NCBI RefSeq assembly: GCF_028200735.1
Contig: NZ_JAQKPV010000001.1
Coordinates: forward strand, 124,001 to 188,000
Source: Streptomyces sp. ACA25
GTDB taxonomy: Bacteria; Actinomycetota; Actinomycetes; Streptomycetales; Streptomycetaceae
DNA: 64,000 nt
Direction: 5' to 3'
Shown here: piece after piece, positions 46,715 to 56,800 of the stretch
Position numbering within the stretch: position 1 is the stretch's first letter
Layout of the letters: each line of letters begins with the position of its first letter
The notes under the pieces: model-generated
What the model was told of the DNA's origin: nothing
Seen by the model: only the letters and a program-made list of their open reading frames with translations
Database searches by the model: none
Made by a program: the position numbers and the translations under genes

Positions 46715-47581
46715 ATGGGTTGGCTTGCAGCGGGCGACAGACACGAAGTCGCCCTGGTGGACGGCAGAGTAGTGGCGAGGGCCACCTCGGGACGGGCGGC
46801 GGGGCGGCAGTTGAAGTCGCTGCCGAAGGCCGTCCGGGAGCACCCCGAGGTGGACCGGCTGCACCGGCTCGCCGAGTGGTTGCAGCGGCACGCGGCGGCG
46901 TGCACGGCGCAGGTGGACACCTGGATGGTGTCCTCGCTGCCGGTCCCGACCGGGCTCCTGGCCCGGGTGTGGCCGGACGAGGCGTGGCAGCTGACGCTCC
47001 GCGACCTGGTCGTGGCCGGCGACAACGCCGAGCAGACCGGTTTCCTGCGGGACGCCACCGCGGACGGCGAGCTGCGGGTGGTCAACCTGGACGGCGAGAC
47101 GGTCCGGCTGGCCCCGGAGACCGTGACCCTGCCGCACCCGGTGCTGCTGCCCGAGCTGGACGAGCTGCGGGAGTTCGCGGCGGACCTGGGGGTGACGCAG
47201 GCGGTGGAGCAGATCCACCGTGCCACCTGGCACAAGCCGGACGGTCTCGCCGAGAAGGCCATCGAGGTCGACGCGTTCGCGGGCGGCACCTACGCCTCGC
47301 GGTTCCTGCTGGCGACGCGGGCCACCGCGCTCGGCTACCGGGTGTCCGGCGGGTACGCCACCTGCCGGATACGGCAGGCGGGGCACAGCATCGAGGCAGC
47401 GGTGTGGATCGGGGAGCCGTACGGGGACGAGAGCATCCAGACCGGGAGCCTGACCTGGAACGGCAGCGGAGGCCGCGCCCTGCCGCTGCGGGAGGTCGGA
47501 CCGGTGGCCTGGTCCGAGGGAATGCGCATGGCCGCCGCACTGTACGCCGGCCGCACGGTCGAGGAGAGCAAGGGCTCATGA
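46715..47581 (+). CDS. DUF4132-type protein, stand-alone (MolR-like module)
   Basis: A 288-residue protein. The central part (about 55-255) resembles DUF4132 domains: PDEAWQLTLRDLVV, LGVTQAVEQIHRATWHKPD, VDAFAGGTYASRFLLATRATALGYRV. In E. coli MolR (YehI) this domain is part of a ~1,200-residue protein; here it stands alone and the next gene encodes a very large partner. The ATG overlap (ATGA) with that gene shows translational coupling. It lacks membrane segments. Function unknown. Confidence 0.75.
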   Translation: MGWLAAGDRHEVALVDGRVVARATSGRAAGRQLKSLPKAVREHPEVDRLHRLAEWLQRHAAACTAQVDTWMVSSLPVPTGLLARVWPDEAWQLTLRDLVVAGDNAEQTGFLRDATADGELRVVNLDGETVRLAPETVTLPHPVLLPELDELREFAADLGVTQAVEQIHRATWHKPDGLAEKAIEVDAFAGGTYASRFLLATRATALGYRVSGGYATCRIRQAGHSIEAAVWIGEPYGDESIQTGSLTWNGSGGRALPLREVGPVAWSEGMRMAAALYAGRTVEESKGS

Positions 47582-50500
47582 GTGACATACAGCAAGCGGA
47601 GCGGACGGACGCCGGCGAGCTGCTGACGGCCGGAGCGGTACTGCCGCCGGGCACCGAGGGGGCCGGCGAGCGCGCCGTGCCGCTGACCGCCCGCACCTAC
47701 CGGCACCCCGGGGTGGCGGACCGGCTCGTGGTGCGGCTGGCCGCGGAGGAGCTGGGCGCGGCGGAGGACCTGGCCGCGGGTTTCCTCGGCCTGGAGCCGT
47801 CGGCGGAACCGGCCGTGGTCGGTCTGGGGCTGCGGCAATCCCTGGGCTTCCCGGAGTGGGTGCTGGTGCACCATCCCGAGGACGGTCATCACGCCCTCGA
47901 CATGGTGCCGGAGCTGGAGCGGGTGGCGCGGCTGGCCCGGTCCAAGCCCGGGGCGGCATGGGACGCCTACCTGGAGCTGGGCGTCCGGCTGGCCGGAGCG
48001 GTGCCGCATTTCCTGCCGACGTTCTACGAGCAGGCCGCACGCGTCTTCCTCGCTCTGGACAACCTCGCGTACGCGTCGCGGATGTTCACCCGGGCCCGGC
48101 TGGCCGAGACCGAACACGGCCTGCGGGTGGACGAGGACCGGCTGGAAGCGGTCTTCCTGGAGTTCGCGCTGGCCGGCGCGCTGCCGGTGAAGGCGCTGGC
48201 GGGATACGCGCAGGAGCTGGCCCTCCGGGTGCCGGCACCGGAGGCTCTCCGCCGGTTCCGGGCCCTCTGCCTGCGGCGGACGGCCGGCGGGCTGCCGCCG
48301 TCCTCCACCATGGCGACCGCGCTGCGCAAGCTGCTCCGGGCAGCCGGCGAGGACGCCGCGGTCGGGGAGGAGGAGTACCTGGCCGAGCTGCTGGCGCTGC
48401 CCGCCACCCGGCGGGCGCCGGCGGGCTGGTGGAAGGCCCACCGTGGCGCACTGGTGCGGCTGGCCCGGCGCGAACCCCCGGTACGCGGACAGCTGCTGGA
48501 CCTGATGCCGACGTCCCGGGACAAGGAACTCCCCGGCCTCTGGGTGGAGATCCTGGAGAAGTCCGGTGCGGTCGCGGGCCTGTGCGACACCACGGTGCCC
48601 GCGCGGGAGTGTTCCGCTGACGGGGCCGCGGGCTGGCTGGAGCGGTTCCTGACCTTCCGGGGCACCTGGGGGTCGCGCCGCCCGTGCGCCGCGCTGCCGG
48701 GGCTGGTGGAACGGATGGCCGACCGGCTGCGGGGCGAGCTCACCACGTCCGGCGGGGCCCTGCCCGTCCCGTACGACGACGTGCACCTGCTGGATCTGCT
48801 GCTGGCGCTGAACCTGCCGGTCGCCGACCCGGGGAACAACAGTCTCGCGCTCGAGGAGTGGGCCCGGGACGACGACCGGCGCGACCTGGTCGCCCTGGAG
48901 GCCGACCCCCGGTTCCGGGCCGCCTTCCGGTCCGGGGCCGACCGGATCGGCCGGGGACAGGGAGGGCAGCGGGCCCTCCGGGCACTGGCCGCGTCCCCCG
49001 GTGGCCGCCCGATGCTGGTCGAGTGGCTGCACGAGGTCGCCCGCTCCTCGACCGTCGCCGGTCTCCCGGGGTTGCCGCGCGCGCTGGACCGGCTGGCATG
49101 GCTGCCGGGCGACATTCTGGAGCTCGCCGCCGAGGAGGTGCGCGCAGCGGCCTCGGCCGATGTGGCGCAGGTCCTCGTCCGGACGCTGCGGGCCGGGCTC
49201 TTCGACGAGCTGGGCTGGCCGGCGTGGGAGGAGGCAGCCGCCTCCCTCGTGCCGGAGAACGACATCACAGACCTGCACGTGGCGGACGCCTGGCCGCATC
49301 TGATCGTCGCGGGCAGCCGGCAGGCCCGGGTGATCGGTGCCGAGGGCACGGCACTCACCCACGACCTGCGGACCGAGTACTTCGAGCGCTGGATGGATCC
49401 CGCGTTCCACTACGTGGATGGTGAGCTGCTCGTCCACTGGACGCAGCCGCACAGCGACACCGTGCTGCGCGGTTACTGGCACACCTCCGCGGACCGGCAG
49501 CTGTCGGTGGAGAGCCGCAGCGGACGGACGCGGGGGACCGAGGTGCACTGGCTCGGGGACATGGGCCCGGTGACGCTGCCGTTGCCCGGTGGCGGGCGGG
49601 CCACCGGCGCAGGTGTCCTGCACCGCGGGGACAACGCCGTGCCGGCAGAACGGAACCTGATCAGCGACGGCACCTCGTACTGGGCATGGCGCGAGAACCG
49701 GGAAGGCAACACCCACGGCTGGTACGCGTACGACCCCGCCACCGGCACGTACGGCCCCCCAAGCCTGCCCGGCTTCCTGTCCGAGGCGACGCTCCGGGCG
49801 CCGTCGGGCAGCACCTTCCGGAGCGGCTGGCTGCTGCCCGCCCCCGAGCCGGAGGCAAGACCGGCCGGACGCCCGGTGGGCGGTCTGCTCGGCTGGCGTG
49901 TGGTGCGGCTGCCCGACGGTTCGCACCGTGGGGAGGACCTGGCCGGGCACACCGTCACGGCGCCCCCTCGGGCCGGGATGCCGCTCCACGCGCTGGTGTT
50001 CCCCGGGGACGCGCGCCCCCGGGCCCTCGTCCGGAACGGCTTCCGGGTCCGTCTGGTCGACGGGGATGGCGTGGTCACCGCGGAGGCGAGTACGGATGGC
50101 GCGCCGGGAGCATTCGCGCGGGGCACCCGGGTGCTCCCGCCGGTGCGGTACTGGCATCTCCTGCGCCCCCGCGACCCGCAGGGGTCCGAGGCGCTGCGCC
50201 GGATCGACCGGGACACCGCGGCGGCGCTGATCGACGCGGTCGCCGGGCCGGGCAGCGCCGAGGGCAGCGGGAAGAAACCGGATACGGAAGAGCTGTCCGC
50301 ACGGGTCCGCTCGGTGCTTCCGGCAGTGCGCGACGACGCCCTCGCGGCCGGCATCGCCGGCGTGGCACGGTTCGCCGCCGAGCAGCAGGCCGCGCTGGAC
50401 GCGGTGACGGAGCGTCTCGACGGTGCCCGCACCGGTGGTGCCCAGGGCTCCCCGAACGACCCCACGGACCAGCAGCTGGCCGACGCGCTCGACGGGCTCG

Positions 50501-52488
50501 TCCCCGCCGGATGGGTGCCGTACGACAGCGGCCCCGACCTGATCCACCAAGTGCGGGCACTCGGTGCGGCAGCGGCCGGCTCCGGACCCGGCCCGGCGGG
50601 CCGGTTGCACACGTCCGGTCCGGCGCTGCCGGTGACCCGTCTGAACTGCGCCCGGGTGGTCGGCGCCGCCCCGGCCCTCATGTTCCGGGTCGCGGCGGCG
50701 GCCACCGAGGAACCCCACCGGGACCACCTGTGCGCCGTGCTGCGTGAGCTGAACACCCTGGGCCTGACCGGGCGGGGGTCCGACCGCTGGCGCACCTTCC
50801 GGCTGCACCTGGAGAGCAGCCTGCTCAGCGGAACACCGCACGACAGCCCCTGCACCTGGAGAGGGGTGCTGCCGCTGGCCGACGGCGCGTTCCTCGCCTG
50901 CGTGGACCACGAGGAGCCGGACAGCACGGGGACCGAGTTCACCGCACTCTTCCACGACCCGGCCGGACGGTTCGAGGTCCCCGCCCCCTACACCGTGCGG
51001 TCCTCGTCGCCGATCGGTGACGCCGGGGCGGCTGACGGGCTCGGCGCGTACCTGACCGAGTACGCGGAGCGCGGCCCGGCGCCGTGGTTCCCGGCAGCGG
51101 CGGAGGAGTTCGCCCGGCTCACCGGGGTGCCCGAAGCCGTCGCCGCTCTGGTGATGGCCGGCCTTCCGCAGGGGAACTCCTACGAGCGGAACTTCCTGTC
51201 CGCCGAAGTCCGGGCCATGCTCGGGGTCAAGGTGGCCGCCGCCGCTCTGGCCAGGGACGACCTGCGCGACCTCGACGCCCGGACCCGGCAGGCCGTCGTA
51301 GCGGCCCTGCTGCCCGCCGAACCGGCGCTGCTGTGGACGGAAGGCCCCCGGGCCGCCGCGGCGGCGGAGGTGTGGAACCGTGAGGTCGGCCGCCGCGCTG
51401 CCGTCCCCGAGGCACTGCTCGCCGAGGCGGCCCGCGCGGTGCGGACGTCCTGGCCGGCCGGCCGTTCGCTGCCGGCGCTGCTCGACCCCGCCGCCGAACC
51501 GCGGCTGAGCCGGGACCTGGAGTGGCACGTCGACGGGGACCGGGTCGCCCCCGTCGAGCGGGACGCCGTCGGCTTCACCGCCGACACTCTCATCGGCGCG
51601 GTCACGATGTGCGCCTGGCTCGCGCACCGGCTCCCGGCCGGCGATCCGTGCCGGGCCGGGCTCCCCGCCGCGCTGACCGCACTGCGTGAGCGGCTGGCCC
51701 ATCCCGGGCTGATGCTCGACCTCAACCAGTACGTCACCCTTTCCGACTTCCGCAAAGTGGCGGGCGCCCCCACCGAAACGGGGGAGGGCTGGGTGCGTTA
51801 CGGCGCCGTCGTCCTGCCGACCCACGACGATCAGCCCTCGCCGGGCATCCGCACGGCGCTGCTGGACGACACCGGCCAGGACCCGTACCTGCCTGCCCTG
51901 CGTCCCGGAGGGCAGCAGCCCTTCCCCGCCGAGACGGCACTCCGTACCGCCCGCGACCCGCGCTTCGCGGCTCTCCTCGGCGACCCGGGCGAGCCGGCGG
52001 CCGGCACACGGAACAAGGAGGGCACCTGGTGGCCGCAGGACCCCGCACGGTCCGTGCCCGACCTGGTCACGGAGGTGGCCAAGGAGTACGGCCTGAGCGA
52101 GGAAACCGCGGCGCTCTACCTGATGCTGCTGGCGATGCCCGATCCCACCGACCGGAACACCGCCCGATGGACGGGTGCGAAACCGGCCCGGCTGAAAGCG
52201 ATGCGGGCGGAGCTGGCCGCCTCCGACCTGGTGGTCCAGGCCCGCCGGGCCCGGGCCGGGCGCTCCCTGTTCCTGCCCGGCGCCTGGGTGGACCTCGGAG
52301 CGCCGCGCCTCCCGCTGGAGGAGTGGAAGCTGTCGCTGCTCACCCCGCCCGGCGCCGAGCAACCGCTGGACGTGCTCGTGCCCCTGGAGCCCCCCGCCGA
52401 CCTGTACCGCAGGGCCTGGACGCAGGTCCGGGAGGGCGACTCGCCCCGCTACCAGGCACTCACGCTCCGGCGCGGCAAGCGGCGCTGA
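47578..52488 (+). CDS. Giant uncharacterised protein (1,636 residues) of the MoxR-VWA-SWIM cluster
   Basis: A cytoplasmic protein of 1,636 residues with no signal peptide or transmembrane helix. The N-terminal ~330 residues are helical and Arg/Leu/Ala-rich, resembling solenoid repeats (FLPTFYEQAARVFLALDNLAYASRMFTRARLAE). The middle (about 560-860) is rich in Trp and beta strands. The C-terminal ~200 residues include EETAALYLMLLAMPDPTDRN, then TARWTGAKPARLKAMRAELA and GRSLFLPGAWVDLGAP, a block I associate with large Streptomyces proteins linked to MoxR clusters. No catalytic motif is recognised. It is coupled to the DUF4132 gene and probably occupies the MolR-like scaffold role. Confidence 0.8.
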   Translation: MSDIQQAERTDAGELLTAGAVLPPGTEGAGERAVPLTARTYRHPGVADRLVVRLAAEELGAAEDLAAGFLGLEPSAEPAVVGLGLRQSLGFPEWVLVHHPEDGHHALDMVPELERVARLARSKPGAAWDAYLELGVRLAGAVPHFLPTFYEQAARVFLALDNLAYASRMFTRARLAETEHGLRVDEDRLEAVFLEFALAGALPVKALAGYAQELALRVPAPEALRRFRALCLRRTAGGLPPSSTMATALRKLLRAAGEDAAVGEEEYLAELLALPATRRAPAGWWKAHRGALVRLARREPPVRGQLLDLMPTSRDKELPGLWVEILEKSGAVAGLCDTTVPARECSADGAAGWLERFLTFRGTWGSRRPCAALPGLVERMADRLRGELTTSGGALPVPYDDVHLLDLLLALNLPVADPGNNSLALEEWARDDDRRDLVALEADPRFRAAFRSGADRIGRGQGGQRALRALAASPGGRPMLVEWLHEVARSSTVAGLPGLPRALDRLAWLPGDILELAAEEVRAAASADVAQVLVRTLRAGLFDELGWPAWEEAAASLVPENDITDLHVADAWPHLIVAGSRQARVIGAEGTALTHDLRTEYFERWMDPAFHYVDGELLVHWTQPHSDTVLRGYWHTSADRQLSVESRSGRTRGTEVHWLGDMGPVTLPLPGGGRATGAGVLHRGDNAVPAERNLISDGTSYWAWRENREGNTHGWYAYDPATGTYGPPSLPGFLSEATLRAPSGSTFRSGWLLPAPEPEARPAGRPVGGLLGWRVVRLPDGSHRGEDLAGHTVTAPPRAGMPLHALVFPGDARPRALVRNGFRVRLVDGDGVVTAEASTDGAPGAFARGTRVLPPVRYWHLLRPRDPQGSEALRRIDRDTAAALIDAVAGPGSAEGSGKKPDTEELSARVRSVLPAVRDDALAAGIAGVARFAAEQQAALDAVTERLDGARTGGAQGSPNDPTDQQLADALDGLVPAGWVPYDSGPDLIHQVRALGAAAAGSGPGPAGRLHTSGPALPVTRLNCARVVGAAPALMFRVAAAATEEPHRDHLCAVLRELNTLGLTGRGSDRWRTFRLHLESSLLSGTPHDSPCTWRGVLPLADGAFLACVDHEEPDSTGTEFTALFHDPAGRFEVPAPYTVRSSSPIGDAGAADGLGAYLTEYAERGPAPWFPAAAEEFARLTGVPEAVAALVMAGLPQGNSYERNFLSAEVRAMLGVKVAAAALARDDLRDLDARTRQAVVAALLPAEPALLWTEGPRAAAAAEVWNREVGRRAAVPEALLAEAARAVRTSWPAGRSLPALLDPAAEPRLSRDLEWHVDGDRVAPVERDAVGFTADTLIGAVTMCAWLAHRLPAGDPCRAGLPAALTALRERLAHPGLMLDLNQYVTLSDFRKVAGAPTETGEGWVRYGAVVLPTHDDQPSPGIRTALLDDTGQDPYLPALRPGGQQPFPAETALRTARDPRFAALLGDPGEPAAGTRNKEGTWWPQDPARSVPDLVTEVAKEYGLSEETAALYLMLLAMPDPTDRNTARWTGAKPARLKAMRAELAASDLVVQARRARAGRSLFLPGAWVDLGAPRLPLEEWKLSLLTPPGAEQPLDVLVPLEPPADLYRRAWTQVREGDSPRYQALTLRRGKRR

Positions 52489-52644
52489 GCCGGAGCGGCA
52501 CCCTCCGGCAGCCGGGGTCCCCGGCTGCCGGAGCCCGGCACCCGTCCTGCCACACACCCACCCACACCCACACCCCAAGACGCCGCACCCCAAGACGCCC
52601 GCACCCCGGCCTGACCACGGCCCGGCTCTACCGAGGAACTCCCG

Positions 52645-53808
52645 ATGAACCTTGCGGAACAGGCGCACGCCCTTCCGGCGCCGCCCCGGCAGGCACTGCT
52701 CGCCGAGGAGCACCACGCCACCGAACTCGCCTTCCTGGCCGCCCAGGACAGCGGGCCGCGCCCACCCGGCTGGGCCTTGACGCCGCGCGCCGTCGTCACC
52801 TTCATCTGCGGCAGCGACGCCCCGCTGCGGCTGCCCGAACCGGCCGCAGGGCTCCCCGGCCGCCTGCGGATCGCCCCCAAGTTCATCGGCGAACGGGCGC
52901 TGGTGGAACGCTGCGCGGTCACCCTGGCCGGAGAACGCGGCCTGCTGCTGGTCGGTGAGCCCGGCACCGCCAAGTCCATGCTGTCCGAACTGCTGGCCGC
53001 CGCGATCTGCGGCACCAGCGCCCTCACCGTGCAGGGCACCGCCGGCACCACCGAGGACGCTTTCCGCTACGGCTGGAACTACGCGCTGCTCCTCGCCCGG
53101 GGCCCCAGCCCGCAGGCACTGGTCGACTCCCCGGTGCTCACCGCCCTGCGCACCGGCCGGGTGGCCCGGGTGGAGGAGATCACCCGCTGCCTGCCGGAGG
53201 TGCAGGACGCCCTGGTGTCCATCCTGTCCGACCGGCGGCTCAGCGTCCCCGAACTCGCGGGCACCCCCGACGCGCAGATCGCCGCCGTTCCCGGCTTCAG
53301 TGTCATCGCGACCGCCAACCTGCGCGACCGCGGCGTCTCGGAGATGTCCGCCGCGCTCAAGCGGCGCTTCAACTTCGAAACCGTCCACCCCATCGCCGAC
53401 GCAGAGGCGGAGACCGCCCTGGTGAGCAGCCGGGCCACGGCGGCCGTGCAGCGCGCCGGGGCCACGTTCGGAGTCGACGACGCGGTACTCGACACCCTCG
53501 TCACCATCTTCCGGGACCTCCGCACCGGCCGTTCGGCCGAGGGCTGGGACGTGGAGCGCCCCGGCACCGTCATGTCCACCGCCGAGGCCGTGCAGGTCGC
53601 CGCCTCCCTCGGAGTGGCCGCCGCCTACCTGCCCGGCGGGGACATCCTGGACCTGGTGCCCGGCCACGTGCTCGGCGTCGTCCGCAAGGACGACCCGGCC
53701 GACCACGGGCGGCTGCTCGGCTACTGGGACGGCCCCGTGCGCCGCCGCGCCGAGGACGGCTCGGCCCTGTGGCGCCGCCTCTGGGACCTGCGGGAGAACC
53801 TGCGGTGA
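52645..53808 (+). CDS. MoxR-family AAA+ ATPase (YehL-like)
   Basis: A 387-residue AAA+ ATPase. Walker A is GEPGTAKS (near 106-113), followed by the ATTVQGTAGTTEDAFRYGWNY region, Walker B-like RVARVEEITRCLPEVQDALVSIL, sensor 1 IATANLRDRG and an Arg finger region SAALKRRFNFETV. MoxR ATPases work with VWA-domain partners as chaperone-like remodelling machines (as in RavA-ViaA and CbbQ-CbbO). The next gene, overlapping by GTGA, encodes such a VWA protein. Corresponds to YehL of E. coli. It starts 156 bp after the giant gene. Confidence 0.92.
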   Translation: MNLAEQAHALPAPPRQALLAEEHHATELAFLAAQDSGPRPPGWALTPRAVVTFICGSDAPLRLPEPAAGLPGRLRIAPKFIGERALVERCAVTLAGERGLLLVGEPGTAKSMLSELLAAAICGTSALTVQGTAGTTEDAFRYGWNYALLLARGPSPQALVDSPVLTALRTGRVARVEEITRCLPEVQDALVSILSDRRLSVPELAGTPDAQIAAVPGFSVIATANLRDRGVSEMSAALKRRFNFETVHPIADAEAETALVSSRATAAVQRAGATFGVDDAVLDTLVTIFRDLRTGRSAEGWDVERPGTVMSTAEAVQVAASLGVAAAYLPGGDILDLVPGHVLGVVRKDDPADHGRLLGYWDGPVRRRAEDGSALWRRLWDLRENLR

Positions 53809-56800
53809 ACGCCGACCGGGCGGCTGCGTCCGCCACCGCACCACATGCCGGACAGCCCGTGGCCGGCATCCCCTCAGCGGAGGACACCCCCGCTCCCCGG
53901 GACGCCGTCGCGGCCCTCGCCGGCACGACGCGGCCCTACCTGCTGGGGGTGCGCCACCACAGCCCCGCCCTGGCCGCGGTCGTCCCCCGGCTGCTGGACG
54001 CGGCGCAGGCCGAGGTGGTCTGCGTCGAACTGCCCGCCGACTTCCAGCCGTGGATCAGCCACCTGGCCGACCCGCGCACGGAGGCACCGGTGGCCCTCGC
54101 CGCAGCCGGTGCCGACGGGCACCTCGGGTTCTACCCGTTCGCCGACTTCTCCCCGGAACTGGCCGCCATCCGCTGGGCCCGGGAGCGGGGTGCGCAGGTG
54201 CTCTGCTGCGACCTCCCGCTGTCCGACCCGGGATGGTCCGCCGACAGCGCCCGCCAGGACAGCGCCCGGCCCCCCGGTGCACCCACCTCACCCACCGCCC
54301 CCGCAACCGCCTTCGCCGACGGGCTCGCCGCCTCCGCGACCGGGCGGGACGGGGACGACCTGTGGGACCGGGCCGTCGAGGTGCGCGCCCCCGGCTGCAC
54401 CCCCGAAGCGGTGCGCCGCGCCGCGCTCGGAGTCGGCTGGGCGCTGCGCAGGGACGCGGAGAGCTCCGGAACCGTCCCCGCCACCGACCTGGCTCGCGAG
54501 GCACACATGCGTCGCGTGCTCGGCCGTGCCGCGGCCGACGGCCGCCGCGTGGCCGCCGTGATCGGCGCCTTCCACGCACCGGCCCTGCCCGCCCCGGTGA
54601 CCGCACCGGAACCCGGTGGTCACGACGGCCCCGAGCCGTCCCCCGCCGCCGGGCCGACGCCCGGTGAGCCGTCCGGGGAGCCGCCCGTCGAGCCGTCCGG
54701 CGGTTCCGGAGCGGCCGGCACCCCGCCGGGCAGCCCCGGCCCGGCCCCCGTCACCTCGCTCGTCCCGTACGCCTTCAACCTGCTGGACTCCCGCTCCGGC
54801 TACCCCGCCGGCATCCGTGACCCACGCTGGCAGCAGGCGGTCCTCACCGCGGGCGGCGATCCGGGCCGAATACGCGAGGCGACCGCCCGAACGATCACCG
54901 CCCTGTGCCGCGAACTGCGCACGGCCGGACACCCCGCGGGCACCGGTGAGGCCGTGGAAACCCTGCGCCTGGCCTGCGACCTCGCCCGGCTGCGCGAGCT
55001 GCCCGCACCCGGCCGGGGCGAGCTGCTGGAGGCGGTGACCACCGTCCTCGGCCAGGGCGAGGCGCTCGGCCGGGGGCGGGCACTGGCCCGTGCGCTGGAA
55101 ACGGTGCTCGTCGGGGCCGGCCGGGGCCGCACCGCACCCGGAACACCCCGCTCCGGGCTCGGCCCCTCGGTGGAAGCGGAACTCGCCGCCCTGGGCCTGC
55201 CCTGCCCGGACCACCCCGAACGGCGCGAGGTGCGCCTCGACCCGCTGCGCTCCCGCCTCGACGGGCGGCGCGAAGTCCTGCTCCGGCGTCTCCAGGTCTG
55301 CGGAGCGGGCTACGCCGAGCCGGACGACGTGGCCGGCACCGGAGAGGCGACCGCGCTCACCACCCGGTGGCGGCCGGCCTGGACCCCGTCCGTCGCCGCC
55401 CTGCTCGATCTGGCCGGCGTCCGCGGCGTCACCGCCGCCCAGGCCGCGGCCGGCACCCTGCGGGAAGCCGGCCGCCGGGCCTCGGCCGCCGGCGGCCCCA
55501 CCTGCGCCGAGCTCCTGCACAGCCTGCGCGCCGCGGCCCGGTGCGACCTGCCCGAACTGGTCACCGACCACCTCGGTGAAACCGCCGTGCTGCTCCCGTC
55601 CGCCGCCACCCTCCCGGAACTGCTGGAGGCCCATGAGCTGCTGGACGCGCTGGCCCGGGAACACCTGCCCGGCACCACCCCCACGAGCCGGCTCCAGGCC
55701 TCCGAACTGGCCGCCACCCTGCTCGAAGCCGCCGTCCGCGCGCTGCCCGGGCTGGCCGGCAGTGACGAGCCGAACGACGCCGCGGCCCTGGTCACGCTGA
55801 CCGCGCAGGCCGGCGAGCACCGGCTCGGGCTGCGGATGGAGGAAGCGCTGGCCACCCTGGCCCGCACCGGCTCCCCGCTCGTCCAGGGCGCGGCCCTCGC
55901 AGCCCGGGTCCTGCTCGACCTCGACGACCCGGGCACCCTCGGGGCGCGCGCCGCCGGATGGATCGACACCGCCACCGGCCCGGACAGCCGTCACCACCTG
56001 ACCCGCCGGCTCACCGGGCTGCTCACCGCGGCCGGCCCGCTGCTCCGCGCCGCGCCCGCCGCCCTCGGCCCCCTGCTCGACCGCGTCGACTCCCTCAGCG
56101 ACCGCGACTTCCTGGACCGGCTGCCCGCGCTCCGCGGCGGGTTCGACACCCTCACCCCGACCGGGCGCGACCGGCTGCTCCGCACCGTCACCGAGCGGCT
56201 GGGCGACCGGCCCGACCTGACCACGGCCGCCCCGCCGGAGCTGCTCGCACTGTGGGCCGCCGCCGATGCCGCCGGGGCGACCGCGGTGAGCCGGCTGCGC
56301 CTGCCCGCCGCAAGCACGCCGGAGACAGCGCCTGCCTCCGCGGCGGCCCCGGCCGCAGAGGTTGCGGCAGCCCCCGCTGCCCCCGCTGCCGGGACCTCCG
56401 GGTCTGCCACCCCGGGCCCGGACCCCAGCACGGAGCCGGGCGCCGCGCGGCCGGCCCACGCGAGTCCGCACCCGCGCCGACTGGGCTCCGCGGACCGGTG
56501 GCGGCTGCTGCTGGGCCGGGAGGAGGAACGGCTGCCGGAGCAGACCCGCCGCTACGCGCACGCCCTGGACGAGCTGTACGGGGCCGGCCACGGCGAAGGC
56601 GCCGCGGACTTCGGCACGGGGGCCGGTGGCAGCGGCGGAAGCGGCGGCGGCCGGGAACGCTCCTTTCCCTCGGCCCGTGACTGGGCCGGGGAACTCGAAG
56701 CCCTGTTCGGGGATGAGGTCCGGGAGGAAGTCCTCGCCCGGGCCGCCGGAACCGGCCGCACGGACGTGCTCACCGAGCTGGACCCGGACACCGTACGGCC

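Noticed and set aside
47335..53844. Open frame of 2,169 codons on the minus strand opposite the giant gene and MoxR gene
   Set aside because: It is the antisense shadow of two coupled genes in very GC-rich DNA: low-complexity Gly/Arg/Gln composition, no domain, no ribosome site, and it crosses gene boundaries.
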